Positions 1 through 12,500 of a stretch of DNA of 64,000 bases are shown piece by piece (within the stretch, counting starts at the first letter, position 1; each line of letters starts with the position of its first letter). Source of the stretch: Dugong dugon (lineage: Eukaryota > Chordata > Mammalia > Sirenia > Dugongidae). Position numbers and translations under genes: made by a program. Below the pieces are notes generated by a model, which saw only the letters and a list, made by a program, of their open reading frames with translations, was not told the origin of the DNA and searched no databases. Location: NCBI GenBank assembly GCA_030035585.1, contig CM057461.1, positions 5,344,501-5,408,500 of the forward strand, written 5' to 3'.

Positions 1-468
1 GTGGGTCAAGGCCCAGAGGAGGTGCAGGGATGGGTGAGGCCTCCAGGTCATGTGGCTGACCACACGCTCCCATCCTGAACCCCGGGGGCCATTTCCCCAT
101 GCTCCTGCCAGGACTTCCAAGTGGGTCCTTGTGCAGCTAAGAAGGGCGTCCCAAGACTGCATCCTGAGAGCTGGGGACCCAAGCAGGGATTCCCGGGGAA
201 CAGGCTTCAAGCACACAAAGCACAGCGAGCCCAAGGGTTGGAGGTGCCTGGGGGACAGGGGCCACTCGATGGCGGGTCCCCTGTCCCCAAAGCTCCCACT
301 CCCCTGTCGGGCATGGGAACATCCTGCTGGCCTCATGGCTGCCCGGGGTTCCTGGTACAGGGCTCCTCCCAACAGGAACTGCCGAGGGCTGGCCCAGCCT
401 GGCCTGGAAGGGCGGCAGGCTTCGGGGAGCAGGGCCTGGGTCCTGTGAGGGGCCAGGCGCCAGCTTAC
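1..468 (-). other. NPEPL1: NPEPL1 intron 8, partial
   Basis: GC-rich intronic sequence below the exon 8 donor. No exon encoding the expected NTDAEGR segment is seen before the window ends, and I recognise no repeat here. Confidence 0.7.
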
Positions 469-569
469 TTTCCTGAGTACAGCAGGTGGATGTCATCCGG
501 CCTCGTCGCACTGGGCCCCACTGCGTTCTCAGCCAAGCAAAACACGGCGTGGAGGGTGTCTTTGAAACC
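469..569 (-). CDS. NPEPL1: NPEPL1 exon 8
   Basis: 101 nt (33 codons plus two bases), GFKDTLHAVFCLAENAVGPS through HLLYSG. The acceptor is CTCCAG|GGT and the donor GGAAA|GTAAGC, so the next codon (Lys in the family) is completed in exon 9, outside the window. Confidence 0.95.
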
Positions 570-3500
570 CTGGAGGAGACGGGGTAGGGGCACCAGTTAC
601 GGGGCGGGAGGCGGTGGGGAAGGGAGCTCTCTGGCCCAGCAGACAGCAGAAGACAGAGCTGGGCCCTGGGGGAACCTCCACACCACATGGGAATCAGCCA
701 GCGTCTCTCTGGCACAAGCCCTGGAGGTGCTCTATCTCCCCACTAAAGAAAAGGGTATGAGCGTGGATATAGGCACGGTGTGGGTGTGAGTGTACTGAGG
801 ACCAGGAAGGCCAAGCTGGTCTCAGCAACCTCAGTGCGAAGCTCATTTTCAGATACTAGACAAGAGACATTCACACTGAGACATGTGTACTGTATCTGCC
901 TGACCCAGGCTCCAGAGGTGTCCCCGAGAACCCCAGAGAAGCAGCGCCCCTCCCCTCCCCCTTCCGCTGCTCCCAGACTTGAGCCCCTCACCATTCACAC
1001 ACCGTCCCTTGGACCCGCCCTCCCACTAGGCTCCTTCCATTGGCATTCCCTCCCTGACCAGTGCAGACCCCACCAAAGGTAGACGTGTGTATGAGGGGGC
1101 CAGGAGAGGCCAGGGCAGGGGCCAGACCCATGGAGCCGGCGGGCAGCCTCCAGGCCCTATGCCTACAGCAACACCTCCAGCAGCACCCCCAGGCAACCAG
1201 AGTGCTGGGCCCCACCCCTCACCCTCAGTTTCTGATTTGGCGTGTCTGGGGCAGAGCCAAGAATCTGCATTCCTAACGAGCTCGCCTGAGACACCGATGC
1301 TGCTGGCGCATGGACCCTCTTGAAGGACAATTGCAGGCACTTAGCAGTCATGCAGCTAGATACTGGGGTACAGAGAGGGCCCCCCAGGCATCAGACGGAG
1401 ACAGCCCGGAACTTCCATTGTTCACAGCCTCCTTGGTGATTCTCAGGTCCACATAAGTTTGAGATCCATTGGTCCAACAGAGAGGATCTCTGGTGGCACA
1501 GTAGTTACGTGCTCGGCTGCTAACTAAAAGGTTGGCGGAACGAACCCACCAGCCGCTCCGCGGGAGAAAGATGTGGCAGTCTGCTTCTGTAAATATGACA
1601 GCCTTGGAAAACCTACAGGACAGTTCTGCTCTGTCCTACAGGGTCGTCGTGTTAAGAGCTTGGCTGCTAACCAAAAGGTTGGGTGTTCAAATCCACCAGC
1701 CACTCCTTGGAAACCCTATGGGGCAGTTCTACTCTGTCCTACAGAGTTGCCATGAGTCAAAATCAACTTGACGGCAGTGGTTTGGTCCAACAGAAAAAGG
1801 TGCCCCAAGATGAGGGCGGGCAGGAGCTTTGGGGACAGCCTGGGGAGGGTCTCCACTCGACCCACGGATCAGGCATGGTCCTCCAGGAGGCGGGAGCTTT
1901 AGGGGTAAGTGAGGTGGTTGGCTTCTGTCTTGCTTAGAGAGCCTGGAAAAGCCCCTTCAGCTTCCAACACCCCCTGAACCTGGTGCCACTCTGTCCCCAG
2001 CCACCCTTAGTCTTGGGTTGGCATGTCCACACCTTTTAAATTCTTTTAAACATTTTGTTTTAAAATAATTTCAAGGTTATAAAAAATGTTTGCAAGAGCA
2101 GTACAAACAATCCCTGCATACCTCCCACCCGGGTTCCCCCATTAATATCTTGCATAAGACTGTAGGGTAACAATCTAGATTCAGACGTTACCACTGGTAC
2201 AATTATCTGTGATCTATGCCACCACTGTTCCTCGAATGTCCTTTCTTAGCCCAGGATCCAATCCGGGGTCACGCATCACATCTGGTTGTCAGGTCTCTTC
2301 AGTCTCCTTTTATCTGGACCAGCCCCCTCGGTCTGAGTCTCCATGGCCTTGGTACTTTGGCGCTGAGTCTGTCTGACGCTCCCTCACGGTCAAATCCCGG
2401 TGGTGGTATGTTCTCCACAGTGCACCCCTTTGGGAGGAACCTCATGCTGTCTGTCCCACGCCTGGAGTCTTGATCTCCTGGGGCTGCAGTAACAAAACAC
2501 CATGAGTGGGTGGCTTTCAAGAACAGGACTGTACTGTCTCAGAGGGTTGGAGGCTAGGAGTCAGAAGTCAGGGCATCCATAGGGCCGTGCCCTCTGTCTC
2601 TCTCCAGGGGAAGATCCTTCTCTTCCAGCTTCTAGACACCTTGGCATTCCTTCGCTTGTAGACGGTTCCTCACCTGGTCTCTTCCCACTGTGTGTCTGTG
2701 TCCATTCTGCAATTTTTATAAGATGCGACTCAAAGGGGATTAGGTTTAGGACCCACCCTACTCTATGTGGCCTCATTAACATTACAAAAGAAGTCCCTAT
2801 TTCCAAACAAAGTCACAGTTGCACGTACAGGAGTTAGGACTTCCACATAACTTTTTGGGGGAATACAATTCAATCCATAACGCCTGGCAAGGTTGACTTG
2901 GACACTGGGTTAAGGAGATGCCTGCTGGGTTTCTCCACTCTAACCAGTAGGGACATCTTATTTCTGACATCTCAGTATCCTGTTCCTCTAGCTGTAGCGT
3001 CTGTTGATCATTCTTACCTTCAACAATTATCACTATGGTGTTTGCCAAACGGCGATTTTCTACTTCCCTCATCCCTTCTTCAGTGATGAACTGGAATTCC
3101 ACTGTAAGAAACGGTTGTCTTCTGCCATTTATTTATCCACTCGGTGATTGATTTATACCAGTGTGGACACTTGGATTCTTATTTTATTCTATGGGTTGTA
3201 ATCCATCATGACCAACACTTATTAGAGCTGGTCCTTTGTAAGGGCTGAAGCAGGGCATGAGAACCTACAGTGAAGGCAGGCTGGGGCCCTGGTGTGAGGC
3301 AAATCTTCATCTAGAGCTGTGGTGGGGCAGGTGTCCTCAGCATCTCCAAATGGCACAGCTGTAGCACCCTGGGACCCGCCTCCACTACCAGCTAATGAAT
3401 CAGTGTTAGTTGCCAAGTGGCGCCCTGTCAGCAGGGACCTGAGCGGGTGTTGACCTGCTGGGTGTCCCTCAGCCAGTCCAGCCAGGTGTCACAACAGCCC

Positions 3501-6500
3501 TTGGCAAGAGCGGCCAGACGAGCCCCCAGTGCGGCCGCGTGCACCTCCAAAACCACTTTGCACGGCACCACCACCGAGCAGCAGCTGTGGTGGTAGAGCC
3601 CGTGAGTGCCCTGCAGCCAGGGCATCCTCTCTGATGAGTCCATCTTCCCCAGATGCAGCGAGGGCTCCTGTACCAGCGGGCCTGGGGGTGGGAGGGCAGG
3701 TGGCCAGCGTCCCAAGGGGGTCAAGTGCCTCATCAGATGCTGGGCATGAACCCTCGTTAGTCTCCAGCTAGCGAGGGGACGAGAGCTTGCTGACATAGCT
3801 CCTTCCTGCCACCCCCAGTGGGCTCTGCAGAGGACGGCCACCTGGGCTCTGTGGGGACCCCACTTCCAGCCACTTCCCCTGGGAGGAGCCCCTGGAGCAG
3901 TCTGGGTGCTCAATGTACCCCAGGAAGCTCTGGCCACCCCCAGGCACCGACGCACCCCCAGGCCCAAGCCCCGACTCCTCCAGGGGTGAGACACAGTCGA
4001 CCTCTCTCCCGGGGATAGCAGGCCACACTCTGATCCATCCAGTTAGAAACCATTTGCCAAGATCTCTCTGCTTCTGTCCTTCACGTTACGTTTACCCTAC
4101 GGAGCCAAGGCCCCAGGTGGCGCCCCTTGGAAGGGCGACTTGTGTTTGATGGGACAGAGCCAAGCCTCTCAAGCCACTGGGAAGGCTCCCCATGTCCAGG
4201 AAGGGCCCCTCAGAACAGCCATGAGCACCATCCCCGCTGGCACCGGGCCTCCAAGCTACCACGGCCAGTGGGTAGAGAGGGGCTGCACTCATCCCAGCTG
4301 CTCCGGCCTCTCCCAAGTCCAGAGTCTTCTGCCTCAGATGAGTGCTCACCCTGGAGTGAGCCCCTCTCCCAGGGATGTGATGCCCCTGGCTCGCCCAGAG
4401 TGTCACCTGTCCTCAGGGGCCGGAGCCTCCACCCTAAAGGACATGTGAGAGCCTGTGCCCTCACGGCCACCTCCTCACCCACCCCAGGGGGGCTGCCGCC
4501 CCTCCCACAGCAACTCAGAGGAACAGTCACCGCCAGCGGGTCCTTCACCAGGGGCTCCCCAAAGTCACCACCCGCTAGTCCCTTCACGGGGGGCTCCCCT
4601 TGCTCAGAAGTCTGGCCCCAGTGGTTGGGCCCCCTGAAGCCTCTCTCCTAAATAAGCCGCTGCTGGGCACCACGCACAGGAGACCCTTCGCCAGGTGGGG
4701 ACCCAGGGATCCCAAGCAGATCTCCTCTGCCTCTGGGAGGGGCTCACCGAGACTCAGCACTTCCTGGGTGGGGCTCGTGGTGTGGTGAACAGGTCCCAGT
4801 GGCCTCTAGTACACTGGGCATGGGGGGCTCCACGCTGAGTGTGAGCAGGCCCTCCCCCCTCGGATTAGAAGTGGGCCCATGATGCCCGCATAGGGGTCTG
4901 GGCTGCTTACCCTCCCCCCCTCCCTCCCTCGAGGCCTGGCCCCTCCCCCATCAGGGCGGCCCCTCCCATCAGGAGAACCCTCCCCTGTCAGGCGCCCCCA
5001 CCATCCCGTCAGGGCGGCCCCTCCCCCGTCAGGCAGTCCCTCCCCTGTCAGATGGCCCCTTCTCCATCAGAGTGCCCCTCACCAGTTTGACGGCGGCTTG
5101 GAAGGCTCCCAGAATGGCTGCGGCCCCGCCGCAGTCCCGCTTCATCCCCGGCATGGTGGTCTGGGGAGGCACGGTGGGAAGAGGGGATCAGTGTGGCCCC
5201 CCATCCGCCGTGGCCCCCCATCCGCCACCCACCTCGTCCTCTACAGGGTCCCTGGCCTGTGTGGGTCCTCACCGGGTCACCTGGGTGCCCACAGAACTCA
5301 GGGTCCCTCTGGGGCACAGCACAGGGGCCTTCTGTCTCCCTACTCCACTGCCACTGTCACCTTCCTACAGGAGGGTCCACCTGCCACTCGCCTGCTGCAA
5401 GCCCCCCCATGTCACCTGCAGGACAAAGGCTGGCTCCTCACTTGGGCAGTAAGAGCCTTCAGTCACCACCTGACACCTCTCTGCTCCTCATCCAGACCCC
5501 CAAACACCACATCATGTCACCTCATCACTGTCAGGGCACCCTCACCCCACCCTCCCCAGCAGCCAGTCCATACCTCCTGGTCACTGCTGGTCTAGGGAGG
5601 CTGCCTTCCAGGCCCCTCCCCCACAGGGATCAATGCTCTTTTCTATAAACTAGTCAAGAGTGGTTACCCACTTTTACATTTTATAGGTACCCAGCTCTGA
5701 TCGACAAGTTCGTGTTTTAAATTAACAGGACATCACAAGTGAGGGTCTCGGTTTGGGATTTACTGAGTGATTTTTGAACCCTTGTAACATCACATGAGCC
5801 TCTAATTTTAGTGGAACGAATATTCAGGTATAAATCGAACTGCTTTTACAATTAAGCCTCAAGTGAAAATCCTCCGTCTAGCACTACTGGAAATAAGTCA
5901 CCTCTCCTCACTTAATCCGGAAGAAAGCACAGGATTGTTTAAACGGAAAAACAGGGCCTCAGGTCTGGAATCAAACCATTGGCAAAATGGCCTGCACGGA
6001 AAACCTAGGAATGGCCTTTCACTTAGTGCTGTGTTCCCAACCTCACGGCGTCCCATCCATGGCTCCAAGTGCCGACCTGGCAAATAACAGCTCATTCAAT
6101 TCTGTAAAGCCCTGCTAACTCCACATACATCATTCCTGTTCCTTATAAAAGAAGCTACGCTCATAGTAATTACTGTTGTTAGCTGCTGTCAGGTTGTGTA
6201 CAACAGGAAGAAATGCTGCCCGATCTTGCATCATCTTCACAATTGTTGCTATATACTCGAGTCCACCGTTGAGGCCAGTGCTTATTTTGAGTGTCTTCCA
6301 ACCTACGGGGTGCATCTTCCAGTGCTATATTGGACAAATTTCTGCTGTGATCCATAGGGTTTTCACTGACTGATTTTCAGAAGTAGATTGCCAGACCTTT
6401 CTTCCTAGTCTTATTCTGGAAGCTCCGCTGAAACCTGTCCACCACGGGTGACCCTGCTGGCATTTGAAATACTAGTGGTGTGCCTTCTAACATCATAGCA

Positions 6501-9500
6501 AGACACAAGCCACCACAGCATGACAAACTGACAGATGGGTGGTGGTTCAGAGTAATGTTGTTGCTGTGTGCTGCCAAGTCGATTCTGACTCATAGCGACC
6601 CTACAGGACAGAGTAGAACTGCCCCATACAGTTTTCTAGGTTGTAATCTTTATGGAAGCCGATCGCCAGGTCTTTTCTCCTGTGGAGCGGCTGGTGGGTT
6701 CGAACCGCTGACCTTTCGGTTAGCAGCTGGGTGCTTAACCACTGTGCTGCCAAGGCTCTACTAAGGAGTTATTTGCCTTTTCACAGGGCTAACGCTTGCA
6801 GAAGTGACAGTGGGTGACATTGCTGGAGCCCAGCGGGGATCAAGGAGGCCACACCAAGTGAACTAGTCACTGTAGGCACGGTGCATCCTCGTGCAGTAAA
6901 ACAATGCCAACTTCTCTTAAGAATGTCCTTGCTGAAGCAGTAAAATTGTTAATTTTTAAAACCTCAGCCTGCGAGTACAAGGCTTCCTTGGTATTTGCTG
7001 TGTCAAAAGGCAGCGGCCTTCACACAGCACTCCCGCTATCGACCTGAGTGCCATGAAAGCAGTGCTGTCATCACTTGAGTTATGAGCTAAACCAGCCACT
7101 TCCTTCCTGGAGCCCCATTTTTGCTTGACAGACAGACGATGGTTATTTAGGCATAGGTATCTGATCGACATTTTCTCAAAAATGAACAAAATGAGCCAGT
7201 CACTCCCAGGAAAACAAACAACCTTATTTGTGGCCAGTGATAAAATTTGCACTTTCAAGGAAAAAAATCAGCATTTTCAAAAAGTTGCACCCACCACCAT
7301 GGAAGCTCCCTAATTCTCAATGATTTTTCTGATGATAGATGTGGTGATACTAACAGACGTCATTTTCTGGTATCGTGTAATGCAGCGTGCTGACGTTCGC
7401 AGAACTCTGAGAACCAATATTTTCCAAGTGACCCATACAACAGAGTATTACGAAATCACACATTCAAAGTTCAAGATGGATGGATTTTAATGTAGCAGAG
7501 TACAAAAGTTCACTGACATGGTTTCAGATTCCACATTGTAACCAACTTCGAAGAAACTACCACTTGTTGAGTTTTGGTGTAATATCAAAGAATACTTTCC
7601 ACAGCTATCTGAAAAGGCTAGTAACCTACTTCTTCCTCTTCCAACTACATATACGTATGAGGCTAGATTTCCTTGATATAGTTCAACTAAAACAACATAT
7701 TGCAACAGACTAAATGTAGAAGCAGAGAAGGTGGGACCCCAGCTGTCTTCTATTAAGCCAGAAACTAAAGAGATTCGCAAAAATGTAAAACGACGACACT
7801 CTTCTCACTAAACTTTTGATTTGGATAATATAGTTATTTTTCATAAAATTACACTATTTATAAGTTAACATGCAATGGAGGTTAATAACCCCTACTACAC
7901 AGCTGGGCTGGACACAGGTTAAGACTTATTTGAGAATCAGTTCCTAACAGTCCGGAATCCAGTCCGGTTGGTGTCTCCAAAGCCTGTGATACCACATCTC
8001 CCTGAGCTTCAACAGCAGATTCAGAAGAAACAAGAGCACAACGATTGTAAACAAACACACAGGACTTGAGTTTTTCAATCCTGTCATCCTCTACGGCCAT
8101 CTGGACTTGTGTTTAATTTTTTTTTATTCCAGAAGCGTGTGGAAGCTGCTGGAACTGATCCCAAAGAACTGAAGACATGGACAGTATTGCAATTTCTGGA
8201 ATTTACTGTGAAATGGGATTTTTATGAATCTCTGCCAAATGATCCTAACTGTGTATCTGTTGCTGCATGTGAAAGTAACTCTTTGAAATTAAAATTAATT
8301 AATTTTGCCCTAAGGAGCCCTGGTGGTGCAGTGGTTAAGCACTCGGCTGCTAACTGAGAGGTCGGTAGTTTGAACCCACCAGCTGCCCTGCCAGAGAAAG
8401 ATGTGGCAGTCTGCTTCGTAACTAATTCAAATTTTAAAATCACCGTTTGCGCCGAGAGGACACATCTGGAAGGCATGCAGCCTACCAGTTTTCGACGTTT
8501 GCTCTGGATGATCCTGGCTTGTCCTCTCCCTTCTAAGGGCTTCTCTCCAGGACGGTTGAGTCTCTCCTTCCAGACCTCCTGGGGCACACACCTCACACTC
8601 TTGCTCCTCCACAGTCTTGCCCTCCCTCAGAGCCCAGCACAGGGCCAGGTGAACAGCAGCTGCTCGACACCAGGGTATGGAACGAACGCACGGAGATGCC
8701 TTGGCACACCTGTGCCCCCACCCTGTCTCTGGGCCTGTCTCCTTCCTCCCGTTCCCTGGTGCCACACAGCTCGTGGTACACGCCGGCCCCAGGACGTCCC
8801 AAGTATGGAAGCCAGCAGGCCACTCGAGGCAGGTGGATATGGCCGTGACGGATGCTCCAAAGTGCCCATCCTCCAAGACAATGGACTTGAGAGGCTGCCT
8901 CCAGGACAGCCTTCCAGGACCGCGTCAGAGCAACGCTCCCAGGTCACCTGTTTCTGTGCGGAGTCCAGCCACCCCTTGCCCTCACTGAAGCATCTTCCTT
9001 CTATGCACTCCTGTGTGACAAGTGCTGTGCATTCTTCTCGTGGAAGCCTCGACAGCAGTGGGGACTGTCACCCTCACCTCTGCCTCTTCAGACAAAACCA
9101 CCCCCTCTCTGTGACCCTCGCCTCCCTGGGCCTGTTTTCCGCTCTGCAATCATTTCTGCAGCTTCCCTCTGGGTCCCCTTCAGGTTTCTGCTTCCAGACT
9201 CCTGTTGCAAGTGTGAGCACAGAATCCAGGTGTCCCGCGGGACAGCGGCTACTTCTCAGGTGGGAATTGCCCTGTTCAGTCTTTTACTGAATGTGCTCCC
9301 CAGAGGTACACTCCGACTTGGCACCCCCAGAAACCTCACTGCCTTCTCACGACCCCTCAGATTGCTGAGTGGACCCCAGAACCTACTGTGACACCAGCCC
9401 AGCCCTCACCTTCCCTTTGATGCTGAGGCCCCCGGTGTCATAAACGATGCCTTTGCCAACCCACGCGATGGTCTGGGTGGCCCCTTCTGGGGTGTGGCTG

Positions 9501-12500
9501 AGGACAGCCAGAGCGGGTGGGTGCAGAGCAGCTTTGCCGACACCATAGATTCCTACAGAAAGAGGGAGAGGGGCTTGATTAGGTGAAGGCTGGACTGGGC
9601 AGGGGGCTCCCAAGAGTCCCTGGACACTTTGCTCCCAGTGTCGGCCCGCAGACTGTTCTGGAGAGCCAGCTGCTCAGGCCTGGAGCTCCCTGCCCCCTTC
9701 CACTCCCTCCTGCCCCCACCAGGGTTGGATCAAGGAATGCAAATTAGTTCCATCGCTCTGGGATTGCGAACAAATTCTATGCAAAGTACGATTAGGCAAG
9801 AAAACCAGCTGAGAAAGTATATTGTATCGTTTCCAGGAGGAGAAGAACAGGACCACAGAATAAAATGAGTTTTGGATGACACTTCAAGGCCATCCAGCCC
9901 ACGCGCAGCTCCCTCCCCAGCCCTTCAAGCACGGAGAGGCACCACCCTTTCCCAAGCTCGCTCCATATCCCTTTTACCCTTGTCTCACTGTTTGGTTCAT
10001 GTGCCTCATATCTTCTCAACAAAACAAGACCTTCTTTGTGGGCAAAACCCATGGCTCAAGGTCCTCCAATAATGGAGCTGAAAATAACAGCAACCATGAC
10101 ACAAGCCAATAATGGCTGCCTGGCAAACTCCTACTTATCCTGCAAGACCCGCTGTGAAGGTCCCCTCCTCTGTGAAGCCTTCCCTGACAGAAAGGCCTCT
10201 CCCTCCACTTGGAATTGGTTTGGGTGTCTGTGGGCGGCAGCCTCTTAGGTGGCCCCCATTGGTCAGTTCCTCTGGGCATTCTGTGTTCTTGTATAGTCCC
10301 CCACTCTTGAGTGCGAGCCAGACGTGCATTGACTGCCAGCTAACCCACTTCTAACCAAGAGAACACAGCAAAAGTCACGGGATGTCCCCAGATAACTGGA
10401 CTAATACCGTGTTTAGTGCTTCTATTCTACCTCCTAGTTCATTGAGTAGTGCCTGGGGTCTTAAAAGCTTGCAAGAGGCCACCCAATAATTGGTCTCTAT
10501 TCTTCTGGAGCAACAGAGGAAGGAGAATTGGGAACAGGACGTGGACTGTGTGGCTGATTGCTTCCATAAACAGCTGCCTCCTTTACCATGAGACCAGAAG
10601 AACTGGATGGTGCCCAGCTACCATTACTGAACATTTTGATCAAAGATTCTATAGAAGAATCCTGATCCAAAGGGGGAGGGGTGGGGGATGTGGGGGAACA
10701 GAATTTCAAATTCTCATGGACTTCAGACTTTCTGGAGCCATGGAGGTTGGATGAAGCCCTAAAGCTATTGCCCTGAGATTTTTAAACTTTAAACCAAAAA
10801 TATCCCCTGAAGTCTTCTTTAAACCAAACAGTAGTTTAGCTTAACTAGTAAAGGATGTCTGCCTTAAGCACTGTGCTCTTTTAAAGAATTAGCAATATGG
10901 GATCAAATTGACAACAGCAACTCGAAAGATTAGATAGGAAATTTAGGGGACTGACTTTGTTAATGGGGGAGGAACAATTCAGAAAAGGAGGGTGAGAATT
11001 TGAAGAATGTAATCAATGTCACTGAATTGTACTTGTAGAAACTATTGATTTGGTGTATGTTCTGCTATGTATATTCTCAACAACAAACAAATAAACTTTT
11101 TTTAAAAAGTGGTGGAACAGACTATGAGCCCAGTACAGCTAGATGGTGCCCAGCTACCACCACTGACTGCTCTGACAGGGATCACAACAGAGGGTCCCGG
11201 ACAGAGCTGAAGAAAAATGTAGGACAAAATTCTAACTCAAAAAAACATCAGACTTACTGGCCTGACAGAGACTGGAGAAACCCCGAGAGTATGGCCCCTG
11301 GACACCCTTTTAATTCAGTACTGAAGTCACTACTGAGGTTCACCCTTCAGCCAAAGATTAGACAGCCCCACAAAACAAAACGAGACTAATGGGGCACAAC
11401 ACCCCAGGGACAAAAACTAGAAGGCAGGAGGGGACAGGAAAGCTGGTGATAGGAAACCCAAGGTCGAGAAGGGACAGTGGTGACATGTTGTGAGGTTGTT
11501 AACCGATGTCATAAAACAGTATGTGTACTAACTGTTTAATGAGAAACTACTTGTTCTGTAAACCTTCATCTAAAAGACAATAAAAAAAAAAAGAAAAAAA
11601 GGGGTGGGATGTCACTTCTACATTAGGTTACAAAAAGGACTGCAGCTTCTCTCTTGCTCGCTCTCTCTCGCTCAGAGACCTTGCTCTGAGGGTGGCCGTC
11701 TCCCACACTGGGAGTAACCCCACAGAGAGACCCCCACAGCAAGGACTAAGGTCTCCACCACCAGCCAGTGAGGACTTGCCGGCCAGCAGCCCCAAGACTG
11801 ATACTTCCCGGAAGCGATCTCCTGGCCCCAGTCGAGCCTTCAGATGACCACAGCCCCAGCCTCCTGAGAGACTCTGGGCCAGCGGACTAGCCAAGCCACA
11901 TCCAATTCCTGAGCCACAGAAACTGAAACAATAAACATGCTATTTCCAGCTGCTGTGTTTTGCAACGATAGGTCCCAAACACCGTGACCCTCTTCACACC
12001 AGCCTGTAAGTGCTCGAGGTGGGTGCATTGTGGTCAGCCCTGCACCTCCAGAGCTGTGCAGGGGCGGGTGGGGGTATGGTCTCTGAGAGCCACAGGGTCA
12101 GACAGTGCCCACAGAGGGGACTCTTGGGGCAGCAGCCACAAGGAGAGAGGCCCAGGCTGGACGTGAGCTTGCACATCAGGGTACAGAGAGGCCCTGCAGA
12201 GTCGGCCTGGGCAGCAAGGGCTGGCAGCACGTGAGGAGCTGGGAGGGACAGGGCCGGGCAGGACTAGAATCTAGCAGCTTCTGGAATCCAAGTCACAACC
12301 CCTTTCCTCTCCAAGAGATGGGCTACGCATGGACACAGCTGCTTTCTTCCAGGGCACAGCAAGCTGGAGCAAGGACAGCATGGCCACAGAGTGCTCCCAG
12401 CCCGCCACTCCCCACGGCGCCCTGATCACCTACCTCCAAATCCTCTCGTCTTCAGCTCCTCATCCCGGATGATGGCCGGTGTGATCCCCAGGTCTTTCCC

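Larger units (their letters stand above)
570..5082 (-). other. NPEPL1: NPEPL1 intron 7
   Basis: A 4.5-kb intron holding a dimeric AfroSINE, an L1-like 3' fragment, a solitary LTR fossil and, at its 5' end (high coordinates), a G-rich minisatellite. The many open frames at 3.4-4.7 kb follow high GC and show no recognisable protein. Confidence 0.8.
5161..9409 (-). other. NPEPL1: NPEPL1 intron 6
   Basis: A 4.2-kb intron that hosts, on the opposite strand, a hAT-type transposase relic and an exon-like orphan frame, plus AfroSINE insertions at 6170-6758 and 8313-8420. The 306-codon open frame at 8370-9290 has no recognisable domain. 5161-6165 shows nothing identifiable. Confidence 0.75.
9553..12433 (-). 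other. NPEPL1: NPEPL1 intron 5
   Basis: Mostly repeats: two poly(A)-tailed retroposon copies (10440-11600) and an LTR fossil (11602-11960). 9553-10440 and 11961-12433 show no recognisable element or gene. Confidence 0.75.

Noticed and set aside
8370-9290. 306-codon plus-strand frame in NPEPL1 intron 6
   Set aside because: Starts inside an AfroSINE and continues in GC-rich intron with Pro/Ser/Leu-rich, domain-free translation; no splice or homology support.
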